Made by a program: the position numbers and the translations under genes
Part shown: positions 9,701 to 17,654 of the stretch, one piece after another
How the letters are laid out: each line of letters starts with the position of its first letter
How positions within the stretch are numbered: the first letter of the stretch is position 1
Assembly: GCF_002149965.1 (NCBI RefSeq)
Contig: NZ_MSQB01000008.1
Location: 115,354-179,353, forward strand
Source: Novosphingobium panipatense
GTDB taxonomy: Bacteria > Pseudomonadota > Alphaproteobacteria > Sphingomonadales > Sphingomonadaceae
Direction of reading: 5' to 3'
Length of the DNA: 64,000 nt
The notes under the pieces: generated by a model
What the model was told of the DNA's origin: nothing
The model's input: the letters and a program-made list of their open reading frames with translations, nothing else
Database searches by the model: none

Positions 9701-9744
9701 AACAGGTTTTCCGGGGACGCGCAATCCCGCCAAGGAGCATGACA

Positions 9745-9972
9745 ATGGCTGTTTCCGCCGCAGTTTTCGATGATACCTTCATTCCGGTCGAAGGCGCAGG
9801 CGCCATCCCGCTGGAGGATATCGCGCCCTGGGCCGTGCTCGGCACGCTGCTGGCGGTGATCTTCATCTATTTCGTCAGCACCGAACAGGGCGCCTTTTCG
9901 CTGTTCCAGGGCATGTACGTCCACGAATTCGTGCATGATGGACGCCATCTCCTCGGTTTTCCCTGCCACTGA
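9745..9972 (+). CDS. cbtB: Cobalt transporter subunit CbtB
   Basis: Small membrane protein of 75 residues, one half of the CbtAB cobalt uptake system. It has one clear transmembrane helix (WAVLGTLLAVIFIYFVST) and a C-terminal metal-binding tail with the spaced His/Asp/Cys pattern typical of CbtB (HEFVHDGRHLLGFPCH). Two in-frame ATGs lie close together; I choose 9745 because the AAGGAG ribosome site at 9732-9737 is seven bases upstream, whereas only one base separates it from the ATG at 9739. It follows a cobalamin riboswitch and precedes cbtA by eight bases. Confidence 0.9.
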   Translation: MAVSAAVFDDTFIPVEGAGAIPLEDIAPWAVLGTLLAVIFIYFVSTEQGAFSLFQGMYVHEFVHDGRHLLGFPCH

Positions 9973-9980
9973 GATAACCC

Positions 9981-10736
9981 ATGACCAGAGATCTGCTGTG
10001 GCGCGGGATGCTTGCCGGCATCCTGGGCGCCCTTCTGGCCACGCTGTTCGCGCGCGGTTTTGCCGAACCCCAGATCGACCTTGCGATTGGTTATGAGGAG
10101 AGCCATTCCGCGCCCGCTCCCCAGGCCGCTCCCGAGCATGCCGGAATGGCGCATGGTGAGCCCAAGGAAGAGGAACTCGTCAGCCGCGATACCCAGAAGG
10201 GCGCGGGGCTGGTGACGGCGCTGGCGCTCTATGGCGCTGCTGTCGGCGGTATCTTCTCGCTCGTCTTCGCCTATGGCTATGGCCGGATGGGCCATCTCGG
10301 GCCGCGCAGTTTCGCGCTGCTTCTCGCGGCGCTCACATTCGTGCTCGTAGTCGTGGTGCCGGCCATCAAGTATCCGCAGACGCCGCCTGCGGTAGGCAAG
10401 CACGAGACCGTGGCGCTGCGTACGGCCGCCTACTTCGGCATGATCGCGCTGTCGCTTGGCGCGGCCGTGGTCGCGGCCCGCATCCGCAGCGTCATGGCGC
10501 GTCCCGGTCGCGGTTTCGATGCAACGCTGCTGGGTATCGTGATCTATCTGGGGCTGGTCGGCCTGGGTCAGTTCCTGCTGCCAACGATCAACGAAGTCCC
10601 CGCCGATTTCCCGGCCGTGCTCCTCTGGAAGTTCCGCGTGGCCTCGATCGGGACGCAGCTGGTGCTCTGGACGACGATCGGGCTGGCCTTCGGGCTCTGG
10701 GCTGAGCGCGTTCTCAGACGATCGAAATCGCGTTGA
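9981..10736 (+). CDS. cbtA: Cobalt transporter subunit CbtA
   Basis: Integral membrane protein of 251 residues, partner of CbtB in B12-regulated cobalt uptake. It shows about five hydrophobic helices (residues about 9-24, 73-95, 104-124, 146-164, 182-200 and a C-terminal one), the conserved VVVPAIKYPQTPPAVG motif characteristic of CbtA between helices, and a His-containing periplasmic loop (HSAPAP...HAGMAHGEP) that may bind metal. It is transcribed with cbtB under the riboswitch. The 3' end faces the MarR gene across a hairpin that may end both transcripts. Confidence 0.9.
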   Translation: MTRDLLWRGMLAGILGALLATLFARGFAEPQIDLAIGYEESHSAPAPQAAPEHAGMAHGEPKEEELVSRDTQKGAGLVTALALYGAAVGGIFSLVFAYGYGRMGHLGPRSFALLLAALTFVLVVVVPAIKYPQTPPAVGKHETVALRTAAYFGMIALSLGAAVVAARIRSVMARPGRGFDATLLGIVIYLGLVGLGQFLLPTINEVPADFPAVLLWKFRVASIGTQLVLWTTIGLAFGLWAERVLRRSKSR

Positions 10737-10749
10737 AATAAAAGGTTGC

Positions 10750-10784
10750 GGCCTGAACTTCCGAGGTCTTGGAAGGATCAGGCC
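10750..10784. terminator. Hairpin between cbtA and the MarR gene
   Basis: Interrupted inverted repeat: GGCCTGA (10750-10756) pairs with TCAGGCC (10778-10784) and, inside it, CTTCC (10758-10762) pairs with GGAAG (10771-10775). On the minus strand it is followed by CCTTTTATTT, so it fits a terminator for the mobA-marR transcript. The right arm includes the MarR stop codon. On the plus strand no T-tract follows. Confidence 0.5.
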
Positions 10785-11245
10785 TTGACGGTCCGGCGTA
10801 GCGGGGCGCGGCTCATCTCGTTCCCCGCCTGCGTGGTTTTCTGAAGGATCGTCAGGAAGATATCGCGCTCTTCTGCGGTGAGATGGCAGATCAGATCGTC
10901 CTGCACCTTGTCCACCCAGGGGCTTGCCGCGTCCAGGACGTTGCGCCCCTGATCGCTCAGCATGAGCACGCGCGCGCGCCGGTCGGCCGGGCTGACCTCG
11001 CGATCGACCAGGCCTTTCTGCACCAGCCTGTCGATTACTCCGCCGATCGTCACACGATCATAGGCGATCATGCCCGCCAGGGTCTGCTGGTCCAGTCCGG
11101 GATGGTCGCGCAGGGTCAGCAGGGCGGCATATTGGACGGCGGTGAGGTCTATTCCGGCCTCGGTCATGCGCGACGTGAAACGGGCAACGGAAATCTGTTG
11201 CAGGCGGCGGATCAGGTGTCCGGGCATAGTCTCTAGGTCGCTCAT
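10778..11245 (-). CDS. MarR-family transcriptional regulator (MobR-like)
   Basis: Winged-helix regulator of 155 residues. The central region is typical MarR: LTAVQYAALLTLRDHPGLDQQTLAGMIAYDRVTIGGVIDRLVQKGLVDREVSPADRRARVLMLSDQG, that is the recognition helix followed by the DxR wing. It is co-oriented with and 42 bases downstream of the mobA-like hydroxylase gene, so it is probably cotranscribed and autoregulated. MarR-type MobR is known to control mobA in Comamonas by responding to 3-hydroxybenzoate; the same role here is inferred from the pairing. A palindrome in the upstream promoter (13295-13310) is the likely operator. Confidence 0.85.
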   Translation of the reverse strand: MSDLETMPGHLIRRLQQISVARFTSRMTEAGIDLTAVQYAALLTLRDHPGLDQQTLAGMIAYDRVTIGGVIDRLVQKGLVDREVSPADRRARVLMLSDQGRNVLDAASPWVDKVQDDLICHLTAEERDIFLTILQKTTQAGNEMSRAPLRRTVKA

Positions 11246-11287
11246 GGAGCCACCTAGCGCGAGAACCGCCGCCTGCTCAAGATGCTC

Positions 11288-13246
11288 TTATGCGGGAACG
11301 GCCTGCTCGCGGGTTTCGGTGGCAATCCGCGGGGCCTGATCGTTGAGAATGGCGCCGAAGAAGGCGGCCAGTTCGCCATGGGCACCAAGCGGCAGGACCT
11401 GCGCGATATACTGATCGGGACGGACGATCACCATGCAGCCCTCTTCGCGGTCAATCCCGCGCATGGCGTAAATGTCGCCCGCCTTCGGATCCGCGCAGAA
11501 GGCCTTCTCGTAGTCGCGCAGGCCGAACTTGCCCTTGCGCGGCCAGAGCAGGCCGGGAAGCTCGTCCATCGACAAGGATTGGTGCGATTGCTGGAACACC
11601 GCGCGCAAGTCGAACACGGCGTCGCTGTCGGCGCCTGCGGGCGTGTGGCGGCGCAGTGGCGAGGCAGGGTCCGTCTCAAGGAAGCGGCACAGCGCGCCGA
11701 TGGATCCGCCCGAAGCCAACCCGTCTTTCCCGGCGAACAGATAGATCCGCCAGCGTCCGTCAGCTTCCGCCACATGACCCAGTTGCATCGGTCTGGCGTC
11801 TGCGAGCCGCACGACCGGCGCGGAATGGAAACGCATCCCGACAGGCAGGCCGGGTGCCAGATGCTGGTGCGCCCCATTGCCGGTCAGCGCCGAGGGGCAA
11901 TAGCGCGTAGCGGTGCCGGCCGTGAAGCGGCCCTGCTTGATGAAATAGCGCTGGAACTCGGCGGGATCGACGCCGTCCTCTTCCTCGGAGCTTTTAGGCT
12001 TGGCGCTGAACATCTTGGCGAATTCGCGGTCGAAATCGATGAGTACCCCGGCGATCGCCTGTCGCTCGGCCGAGTAGGTGTGCAGCAATGCCGGTTCGGC
12101 CTGTCCCTGAAGCACGGCGGCGAGTTTCCAGCCGAGGTTGAAAGTATCCTGCATCGATACGTTCATGCCCTGGCCCGCCTTAGGACTATGGGTGTGGCAG
12201 GCATCGCCAGCGATGAACACGCGGGGATCGCGGTTCGATTCCTCGCCTGCGGGGACATCGTCGAACTTGTCGCAAAGGCGCTGGCCGATCTCGTAGACCG
12301 ACCACCAGGCCACTTCCTTCACGTCGAGCACGTAAGGATGGAGGATGCGTCGGGCCGCGGCGATCAGCTGGTCCTGCGTGATGTTCTTCGCCGCGACGCG
12401 CTCGTTTTGCCCGAGCTTGTCCAGCTCGATGTAGAGCCGCACGAGATAGCCGCCTTCGCGCGGGATGATCAGGATATTGCCCTCACCGGCGGAATGGATC
12501 GCGGTCTTGAGGCGGATATCGGGGAAATCGCTATAGGCCAGCACGTCCATGACGCCCCAGGCCTGATTGGCGGATTCGCCCCGAAGCTCGCGCCCCATGG
12601 CCCTGCGGACCTGGCTGCGCGCGCCGTCGCAGCCGACGACATAACGGGCGCGTACGACTTCGATGTGCTCGTACCCCTCGGTGCCGACTGGCCGGAGCCT
12701 GACGGTGACCGGCTCGGCCGGGTCGTTCGGAATGCTCAGGTCAACGACCTCCATACCGTAGTCCGGCACGAGGCGGCGCGGCGCATTGCGCATGGCATCG
12801 AGATAGAAGTCGTGGACCCGCGCCTGGTTGAGGATGACGTGGGGAAATTCGGAGAGACCGTCTTCCGTGTCGGGAATGCGGCCGTGGCGGGCGATCAGGC
12901 GGGAATCGGTCTCGTCCGGCTTCCAGAAGGTGGTTTCATTGACCCAATAGGCTTCGCGGGCGACGCGATCGGCGAAGCCGAAGGCATTGAACATTTCCAT
13001 CGTCCGGCAGGCGATGCCGTCTGCCTGGCCAAGCGCCAGCGGACCTTCCTTGCGTTCCACGATCCGGGTGCGGATGGAGGGGAACCGGGCAAGCTGCGCG
13101 GCGAGGGTAAGACCGGCGGGGCCGCAGCCGACGATCAGGACATCGACGTCGGCCTTCGAGCCAGGTTCGGTATCCGTGGATTCTGCGTCGATTGATTCGG
13201 CAAGGGCGGGGTCGCCGGTGCGGAAACCGTTCAGGTGAAATTGCAT
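11288..13246 (-). CDS. mobA: FAD-dependent 3-hydroxybenzoate 4-monooxygenase (MobA-like)
   Basis: Class A flavoprotein hydroxylase of 652 residues, the length of MobA and phenol 2-monooxygenases. The start MQFHLNGFRTGDP, the dinucleotide motif VDVLIVGCGPAGLTLAAQ (about residues 34-51), ACRTMEMFNAFGFADR, the DG motif YVVGCDGARSQVRRAMG near residue 203, and the GD motif VFIAGDACHTHSPKAGQGMN near residue 345 match what I know of MobA from Comamonas testosteroni. A C-terminal thioredoxin-like domain ends the protein. MobA converts 3-hydroxybenzoate with NADPH and oxygen to protocatechuate, which the lig genes at 32-36 kb would cleave. A phenol hydroxylase is the main alternative. Transcription starts from the promoter/operator at 13295-13325. 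Confidence 0.82.
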   Translation of the reverse strand: MQFHLNGFRTGDPALAESIDAESTDTEPGSKADVDVLIVGCGPAGLTLAAQLARFPSIRTRIVERKEGPLALGQADGIACRTMEMFNAFGFADRVAREAYWVNETTFWKPDETDSRLIARHGRIPDTEDGLSEFPHVILNQARVHDFYLDAMRNAPRRLVPDYGMEVVDLSIPNDPAEPVTVRLRPVGTEGYEHIEVVRARYVVGCDGARSQVRRAMGRELRGESANQAWGVMDVLAYSDFPDIRLKTAIHSAGEGNILIIPREGGYLVRLYIELDKLGQNERVAAKNITQDQLIAAARRILHPYVLDVKEVAWWSVYEIGQRLCDKFDDVPAGEESNRDPRVFIAGDACHTHSPKAGQGMNVSMQDTFNLGWKLAAVLQGQAEPALLHTYSAERQAIAGVLIDFDREFAKMFSAKPKSSEEEDGVDPAEFQRYFIKQGRFTAGTATRYCPSALTGNGAHQHLAPGLPVGMRFHSAPVVRLADARPMQLGHVAEADGRWRIYLFAGKDGLASGGSIGALCRFLETDPASPLRRHTPAGADSDAVFDLRAVFQQSHQSLSMDELPGLLWPRKGKFGLRDYEKAFCADPKAGDIYAMRGIDREEGCMVIVRPDQYIAQVLPLGAHGELAAFFGAILNDQAPRIATETREQAVPA

Positions 13247-13294
13247 GCTTCGATCCTCTCCTTGGCGCGCAGGCGGGTGCGCGTCATTCGATAT

Positions 13295-13325
13295 ATGTAG
13301 TATGCTACATAAAATGATCTGTCAA
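13295..13325 (-). promoter_or_regulatory. Promoter and palindromic operator for mobA-marR
   Basis: On the minus strand a perfect -35 box TTGACA (13325-13320) is followed by a spacer that contains the palindrome ATGTAGNNNNCTACAT (13295-13310), flanked by A/T on both sides. The palindrome overlaps the likely -10 position, the classic layout for repression by a MarR dimer. It lies about 50 bases upstream of the mobA ATG. The link to the MarR protein encoded downstream is inference. Confidence 0.72.
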
Positions 13326-13352
13326 ACAAGACTGAGGTGAGGGCAGATCCTG

Positions 13353-14195
13353 TCAGGCGGCGGCCTTGTCTCCGGCCGTATCGGTGCCGATCGTGCGATA
13401 CTTCGCGCGCCTGTAGACGCGCCGACATTGCGCCGCGAAATCCGGCGCGACTTCCTGGCCCCATTCCATGAGGCGCGAGCGGATCCTTTGCAGGCGATTG
13501 GCCGAGGCGGACTGGAATACCAGTTGCCGGTAGATGGCCAGAACTTCGGCATGATCGACGATTCGCGTCGGGTCGCAGGTCAGGTCGCCGAAATAGGTAT
13601 TCACCAGCCGTTCACCGGGGCTGATCCGGCCGGTCGAGACCAGCATGTTGGTGAGGAGCCAGGACAGCCGCATCTTGCTGTCGATGCGGTAGGTTGCGCC
13701 TTTCCGCCTCACCCGCACCAGATCCGCGACATCGTCGATGATCAGCGCGCAGTCGGCCGCGCAGTGGCCATGAAGCGCTTCGAGATCGCGATCGATTCGA
13801 CCATCGGCATCCAGCATAAGCACCTCAACCGGCTCTCCGCTCGGCAATTCGGCCAGGCCGCCCGCAAGATCGCAGGGCATGATCGTGACGAGGTCCGCAA
13901 CGCCGTAACGCAAGAGATTTTTCTCAATCCAGGCAATGCGTTGTTCCACGGACTTGATGGAGCGTCTGGGGCCTCCGGTCATGGGATCGAAAGTATAGAC
14001 ATGACCCGCCTTGCCCGACGATTTCAGGCCCAGCGCGAGGGCGACCGTCGCGGCGCCGAGCGCGGTGCCGACTTCGACGATCAGTCCGCCGCGCTGCGCG
14101 GTCTGGTAGATGCGCTGATAGACGCGCGCCGACAGCATGCCGTCGCAAGTGGCGATCAGTTCGGAAAACAGCTCGGTATCGGCACCCTCCAGCAT
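13353..14195 (-). CDS. Class I SAM-dependent methyltransferase
   Basis: 280-residue protein with a Methyltransf_24-like Rossmann core: motif I is LIVEVGTALGAATVALALG at about residues 38-56, an acidic residue follows in VYTFDP, and VEVLMLDADGRIDRDLEAL plus CALIIDDVADLV look like motifs II and III. The substrate cannot be told. The C-terminal 100 residues are basic and helical. The start at 14195 has a GGGAGAAGG ribosome site just upstream. It is a single gene on the minus strand downstream of a separate cluster of small genes and is divergent in function from its neighbours. Confidence 0.72.
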   Translation of the reverse strand: MLEGADTELFSELIATCDGMLSARVYQRIYQTAQRGGLIVEVGTALGAATVALALGLKSSGKAGHVYTFDPMTGGPRRSIKSVEQRIAWIEKNLLRYGVADLVTIMPCDLAGGLAELPSGEPVEVLMLDADGRIDRDLEALHGHCAADCALIIDDVADLVRVRRKGATYRIDSKMRLSWLLTNMLVSTGRISPGERLVNTYFGDLTCDPTRIVDHAEVLAIYRQLVFQSASANRLQRIRSRLMEWGQEVAPDFAAQCRRVYRRAKYRTIGTDTAGDKAAA

Positions 14196-14292
14196 CGGCC
14201 TTCTCCCGACATCTGCCGCATAGTCGCTCGAACCGGGGCCCGGGTGCAGGGCTATTGGGGGGTAATACGGGTTAGTCGCTAGGGTCCTGACA

Positions 14293-14754
14293 CTAAGGGA
14301 GGGCGTGCAGCAGGCGCAGGCGCGCGATATCCTTGGGGCGACCGAAGCTTGCGAACAGCGCCATCAGTTCCTCACGGTCGGGGGCATGGAGCACTTCCCC
14401 GGCGATCCCGAAGGCTTGCCGGGTGCGCAGGCTTACCGGCAACCACTTGCCGTCATGACACAATTTCAGGTCTGCCATGAATTCGACGTCCAGCGGATTG
14501 TCGCGCCAGGTTGCAAACAGTGCCGAATGAAACTTTCCGTCAGGGAGGCCGGGCGATGCAGGAAGGTCCAGGCGGGCAAGCACACGGCGCGCATCGTCGA
14601 GGCCGAGCAGCACATCCACGTCCTTGACCACGATCGGCCCCGCGCCGTGAAGGGCGGCAGCGGCACTGCCGATGATCCACCAGTCTCCCTTCGCGTCTGC
14701 CATGGCTTGCGCCACTTCACGCAGCGTTTCGCGAAGATTCGCTTCCAGGTTCAT
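14293..14754 (-). CDS. Minimal nucleotidyltransferase-fold protein
   Basis: 153-residue protein with the polymerase-beta-like nucleotidyltransferase signature: WWIIGSAAAALHG (residues about 25-37) followed by VVKDVDVLLGLDDA with the paired Asp residues, and a third acidic residue in PLDVEFMAD. Proteins of this kind are often annotated as AbiEii-like or DUF nucleotidyltransferases and can be toxins, antitoxins or tRNA-type enzymes. No partner antitoxin is obvious; the next gene on the same strand encodes a DUF6356 protein upstream. Function is unknown; fold assignment is moderately sure. Confidence 0.65.
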   Translation of the reverse strand: MNLEANLRETLREVAQAMADAKGDWWIIGSAAAALHGAGPIVVKDVDVLLGLDDARRVLARLDLPASPGLPDGKFHSALFATWRDNPLDVEFMADLKLCHDGKWLPVSLRTRQAFGIAGEVLHAPDREELMALFASFGRPKDIARLRLLHALP

Positions 14755-14783
14755 GGTCGCCGTTTCCGGGACATGTCCTCGCG

Positions 14784-15047
14784 TCAGATTTCGTATTCGA
14801 GCTGCCAGGCATTTGACGGTTCGCGGGCGGCGTTCGCTGCGCCGGAACGGCGGCTTGTCATTTCCGCGTGCAACTTGCGAATCATGTTGCTGCCCGCATG
14901 GGTGAGCAGGCCGGGCACGAACCCGTGCAGCATCGTCCCCAGCCCGGCGACGACCATCCTCAGGCCGAAGCGATTGGCCACGACCCAGTGCTCGGCATAG
15001 CTTTCATTCACCGCGTGGGGATGTTCGACGAAGAGTTGCTTGAACAT
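14784..15047 (-). CDS. DUF6356 family protein
   Basis: 87-residue conserved protein of unknown function that I recognise as DUF6356, a family mostly seen in sphingomonads. The pattern is FxEHPHAVNESYAEHW, then FGLRMVVAGLGTMLHGFVPGLLTHAGS, a single hydrophobic hairpin-like segment at about residues 27-50, and a polar tail. It is probably membrane-associated. An AAGGA ribosome site lies upstream of the ATG at 15047. It lies 30 bases upstream of the nucleotidyltransferase gene and about 60 bases downstream of the DUF2188 gene, all on the minus strand. Confidence 0.7.
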   Translation of the reverse strand: MFKQLFVEHPHAVNESYAEHWVVANRFGLRMVVAGLGTMLHGFVPGLLTHAGSNMIRKLHAEMTSRRSGAANAAREPSNAWQLEYEI

Positions 15048-15104
15048 GCAGGCATCCTTGTTGCTTGACGCGAGCGCGCAGTTAGGCGCGCGCCCGCAAC
15101 TGGA

Positions 15105-15338
15105 TCAAGCGGTGGGCGGATAAGGATGATGGCCGAAGACCCACTGTGTCTGCGGACGGGTATCTTCGCCGAAGAGCAGGACCTGGGCGCGGTGGCCTTT
15201 CATGCCGACCTGATGGGCTGCATCGATCGCGCGGTTGATGGCGGCCCGCTGGTTTTCGAAGGCGGCAAGGAATACGCCGTGGAGGCTCACTGCCCAGTCG
15301 AGGCCTTTGCGGACGACGTGAAAATCGCTCTGGGGCAT
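15105..15338 (-). CDS. DUF2188 domain protein
   Basis: 77-residue protein with the DUF2188 layout: an N-terminal beta hairpin (FHVVRKGLDWAVSLHG), a helix with repeated Ala/Ile (AAINRAIDAAHQVGMKGH) and a C-terminal strand AQVLLFGEDTRPQTQWVFGHHPYPP. Family members are small and of unknown function. The ATG at 15338 is preceded by GGAAAGGAAAAG. It begins a run of three small minus-strand genes (DUF2188, DUF6356, nucleotidyltransferase) that could share the promoter region upstream. Confidence 0.7.
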   Translation of the reverse strand: MPQSDFHVVRKGLDWAVSLHGVFLAAFENQRAAINRAIDAAHQVGMKGHRAQVLLFGEDTRPQTQWVFGHHPYPPTA

Positions 15339-15465
15339 GGGTCGCTTTTCCTTTCCCGTTCATGAGGCGAGGCCGCTGGATGGAAATCCGCGCGAGCCCG
15401 CCGATTAATCCCGATCTGCCGCATGGCGCGGCGCTGGTATTGCGGAAAGCTCGTGATCGGCTTTC

Positions 15466-15490
15466 ATTCTCAACCTATTTAATTGAGAAT
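15466..15490. promoter_or_regulatory. Inverted repeat in the 396-base gap 15339-15734
   Basis: ATTCTCAA (15466-15473) and TTGAGAAT (15483-15490) are perfect reverse complements around an A/T-rich spacer. It lies about 130 bases upstream of the DUF2188 start and 245 bases before the next plus-strand gene, in the only A/T-rich part of this gap. The half-site TGAGAAT resembles Fur-type boxes, but the spacing is not canonical, so no regulator is assigned. Nothing else in the gap can be called. Confidence 0.35.
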
Positions 15491-15734
15491 TGTTCGTCAA
15501 GCCGGTGGATCACGAATATGGGCGCCCCGGCGATGAGTGACCATGAACCTGCGGTGAAGCGAATGGCCTGCAGGCGGCAGCGCAAATGTAGAAACGAAGC
15601 CGATATTTGATGTCTGATGCAGCGGTTTCGCGAAACTCGAACCGCGCGGCTGCGTTGTCGCAAGGTGATGGAAGAGTTCGGGGCGCCGGGTTTCAGAGAC
15701 CGGACGTCCCGCGTTTCAGTTGGGAGCGGCTAAA

Positions 15735-16025
15735 GTGAGCATTTACGCAAGACCGGCAGTTCAGATCCGAAGCGTCGCGTTGCCCGAAGAAAGAATCGCG
15801 GCAAGGCGCGAGAAGGGCGAGGGATCGGTGCTTCAGGTCCGTCTTCTGGCGGAGGCAGTACGCGCTGCCGGGCAGTTCCAGCGGTCTGCGCTGGGACACA
15901 TGGATCATGAGAACTGGCTGGACCGGGTGAAGTCCGACGGACAGCGGCTGGCCGATCTTCTGAAGCAGATGGGTTTCACCCCGAACACCGATCGCAGTTC
16001 GCCTGGGACCCGGAACCCGGCCTGA
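15735..16025 (+). CDS. Hypothetical protein
   Basis: Possible 96-residue protein starting at a GTG with GGGAG eight bases upstream. It is basic, has no membrane segment, and contains a helical middle (EGSVLQVRLLAEAVRAAGQFQR, then WLDRVKSDGQRLADLLKQMGF). I recognise no family. It lies 65 bases upstream of the cystathionine gamma-synthase-like gene on the same strand. The helix-rich composition and ribosome site favour a real gene, but coding status is not certain. Confidence 0.4.
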   Translation: MSIYARPAVQIRSVALPEERIAARREKGEGSVLQVRLLAEAVRAAGQFQRSALGHMDHENWLDRVKSDGQRLADLLKQMGFTPNTDRSSPGTRNPA

Positions 16026-16090
16026 ACGCACGGTAATTGCAACCTTTATGAGGTGCGTTACGTTGCAGAGCCCATAGCAGGGAGAGGCAT

Positions 16091-17374
16091 ATGACGGCTC
16101 CGCGCGAAAGCAAGACGACGATCGGCGAACACAGGCTCCACCCGGACACCCTGATGCTGAACTACGGCTACGACCCCCTTCTTTCGGAAGGTGCGGTCAA
16201 GCCGCCGGTCTTTCTCACTTCCACTTTCGTTTTCCCGAGCGCCGAAGAAGGGCGTGACTTCTTCGACTATGTCGCCGGTCGCAAGGAACCGCCGCCGGGG
16301 CAGGGCCGGGGGCTGGTCTATTCGCGCTTCAATCACCCCAATAGCGAGATCGTGGAAGACCGCATGGCGGTCTACGAGGGCGCCGAGGCGGGGGTGCTGT
16401 TCTCCTCTGGAATGGGCGCGATCACCACGACGGTGCTGACTTTCGCGCGGCCGGGAGACGTCATCCTCCATTCGCAGCCGCTTTACGGCGGGACGGAAAC
16501 CTTGCTCGCCAGGACTTTTGCGAACCTCGGCATCAAGGCGGTGGGGTTCAGCGATGGCCTGGACGAGGAAGCCATCGCCCGCGCCGCCAGACATGCGGCA
16601 ACGCTTGGCCGGATCTCTGTGGTACTGGTCGAAACGCCCGCCAACCCGACCAACAGCCTGGTCGATATCGCGCTTCTCAAGCGGCTCTGCGACGAGATCG
16701 GACAGGAGCAGGGGCATCGTCCGCTGCTAGTCTGCGACAATACGCTGCTCGGCCCGGTGTTCCAGCATCCGCTGCGCATGGGCGCCGATATCTCGCTTTA
16801 CTCGCTCACCAAGTATGTCGGCGGCCATTCCGACCTCGTGGCCGGTGCGGCGCTGGGCTCGGCAAGCCTGATGCGCGAGGTGCGGTTGCTGCGCAGCGCT
16901 ATCGGCACGCAGCTCGATCCGCACAGTTGCTGGATGCTCGGTCGCTCGCTCGAAACGCTGGGCCTGCGCATGGAGCGCGCGAACGCCAATGCCGCCGCTG
17001 CCGCCGGTTTCCTGCGGTCTCACGCCAAGGTGGCAGGCGTGGCCTATCCGCCGTTCTATTCCGAGGGCAGCAAGCAGGCGGAAGTCTTCGCCTCGCAATG
17101 CACAGGTGCGGGTTCTACCTTCGCCTTCGACATCGTCGGCGGCCAGCCTGCCGCATTCCGGTTTCTCAACGCGTTGCAGATATTCAAGCTGGCAGTCAGC
17201 CTTGGCGGCACTGAATCGCTGGCCAGCCACCCGGCAACGACCACCCATTCCGGTGTACCGATCGACGTGCGCGACCGGATCGGCGTTCTGGAATCGACCA
17301 TCCGCCTGTCGATCGGCATTGAGCACCCGGATGACATCGTTGCGGATCTGGCTCAGGCTCTGGATGCCAGCTAG
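16091..17374 (+). CDS. Cystathionine gamma-synthase family PLP enzyme
   Basis: 427-residue Cys/Met-metabolism PLP enzyme (fold type I). The PLP lysine lies in [18 protein letters not shown] (about residues 236-252), the cofactor-phosphate motif is [12 protein letters not shown] near residue 105, the ring-stacking segment is PLYGGTETL, and the ETPANPTN motif holds the substrate loop. [25 protein letters not shown] is the family N-terminal block. The 20-residue N-terminal extension (about 30 residues before the usual start) and FNHPNS rather than the more common YGN-PT motif place it in a subgroup annotated cystathionine gamma-synthase family or methionine gamma-lyase-like; whether it synthesises or cleaves thioethers is not decidable here. 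Its TAG stop is shared within CTAG with the convergent small gene. Confidence 0.85.
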   Translation: MTAPRESKTTIGEHRLHPDTLMLNYGYDPLLSEGAVKPPVFLTSTFVFPSAEEGRDFFDYVAGRKEPPPGQGRGLVYSRFNHPNSEIVEDRMAVYEGAEAGVLFSSGMGAITTTVLTFARPGDVILHSQPLYGGTETLLARTFANLGIKAVGFSDGLDEEAIARAARHAATLGRISVVLVETPANPTNSLVDIALLKRLCDEIGQEQGHRPLLVCDNTLLGPVFQHPLRMGADISLYSLTKYVGGHSDLVAGAALGSASLMREVRLLRSAIGTQLDPHSCWMLGRSLETLGLRMERANANAAAAAGFLRSHAKVAGVAYPPFYSEGSKQAEVFASQCTGAGSTFAFDIVGGQPAAFRFLNALQIFKLAVSLGGTESLASHPATTTHSGVPIDVRDRIGVLESTIRLSIGIEHPDDIVADLAQALDAS

Positions 17375-17565
17375 AGAAGAGCCGCTAGGTGGCCCAGGGC
17401 TAGTGCGGTACCAAGGCACGCGACGGCGGTGCCCAGGCCCAGTTGCACGGGGTTGATCATTTGCCGAAGCGGCAAGGCGAGATCTTGTTCCAGTTTTGCC
17501 ATGCGCTTGTCTAACCTGCGGAGCGCATGCGGAAGATCGGGAAAATCCTCTGGCTGTGATCGCAT
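17371..17565 (-). CDS. Small single-helix membrane protein, unknown
   Basis: 64-residue protein with a charged N-terminal half ([22 protein letters not shown], probably a short amphipathic or coiled helix) and one C-terminal transmembrane segment ([25 protein letters not shown]). No family is recognised. Its TAG stop and the stop of the convergent cystathionine gamma-synthase-like gene overlap in a single CTAG. The clean helix-plus-anchor layout supports a real gene. Confidence 0.5.
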   Translation of the reverse strand: MRSQPEDFPDLPHALRRLDKRMAKLEQDLALPLRQMINPVQLGLGTAVACLGTALALGHLAALL

Positions 17566-17654
17566 GCGGCTATGACCGAAGGCATGAGCTATCTTTATCC
17601 CGCTCCTTCCGTGGGATAGAGCCTCGCGCTTGAAGTTTTGACATTGGATTACGG

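Noticed and set aside
15082..15363. Second minus-strand frame over the DUF2188 gene
   Set aside because: It is arginine/proline-rich without motif; the DUF2188 frame matches a known family and has a ribosome site.
16038..16067. TGCAAC and GTTGCA half-sites before the cystathionine gamma-synthase-like gene
   Set aside because: Only six bases match with 18 bases between; in high-GC DNA this could be chance. No regulator is implied.
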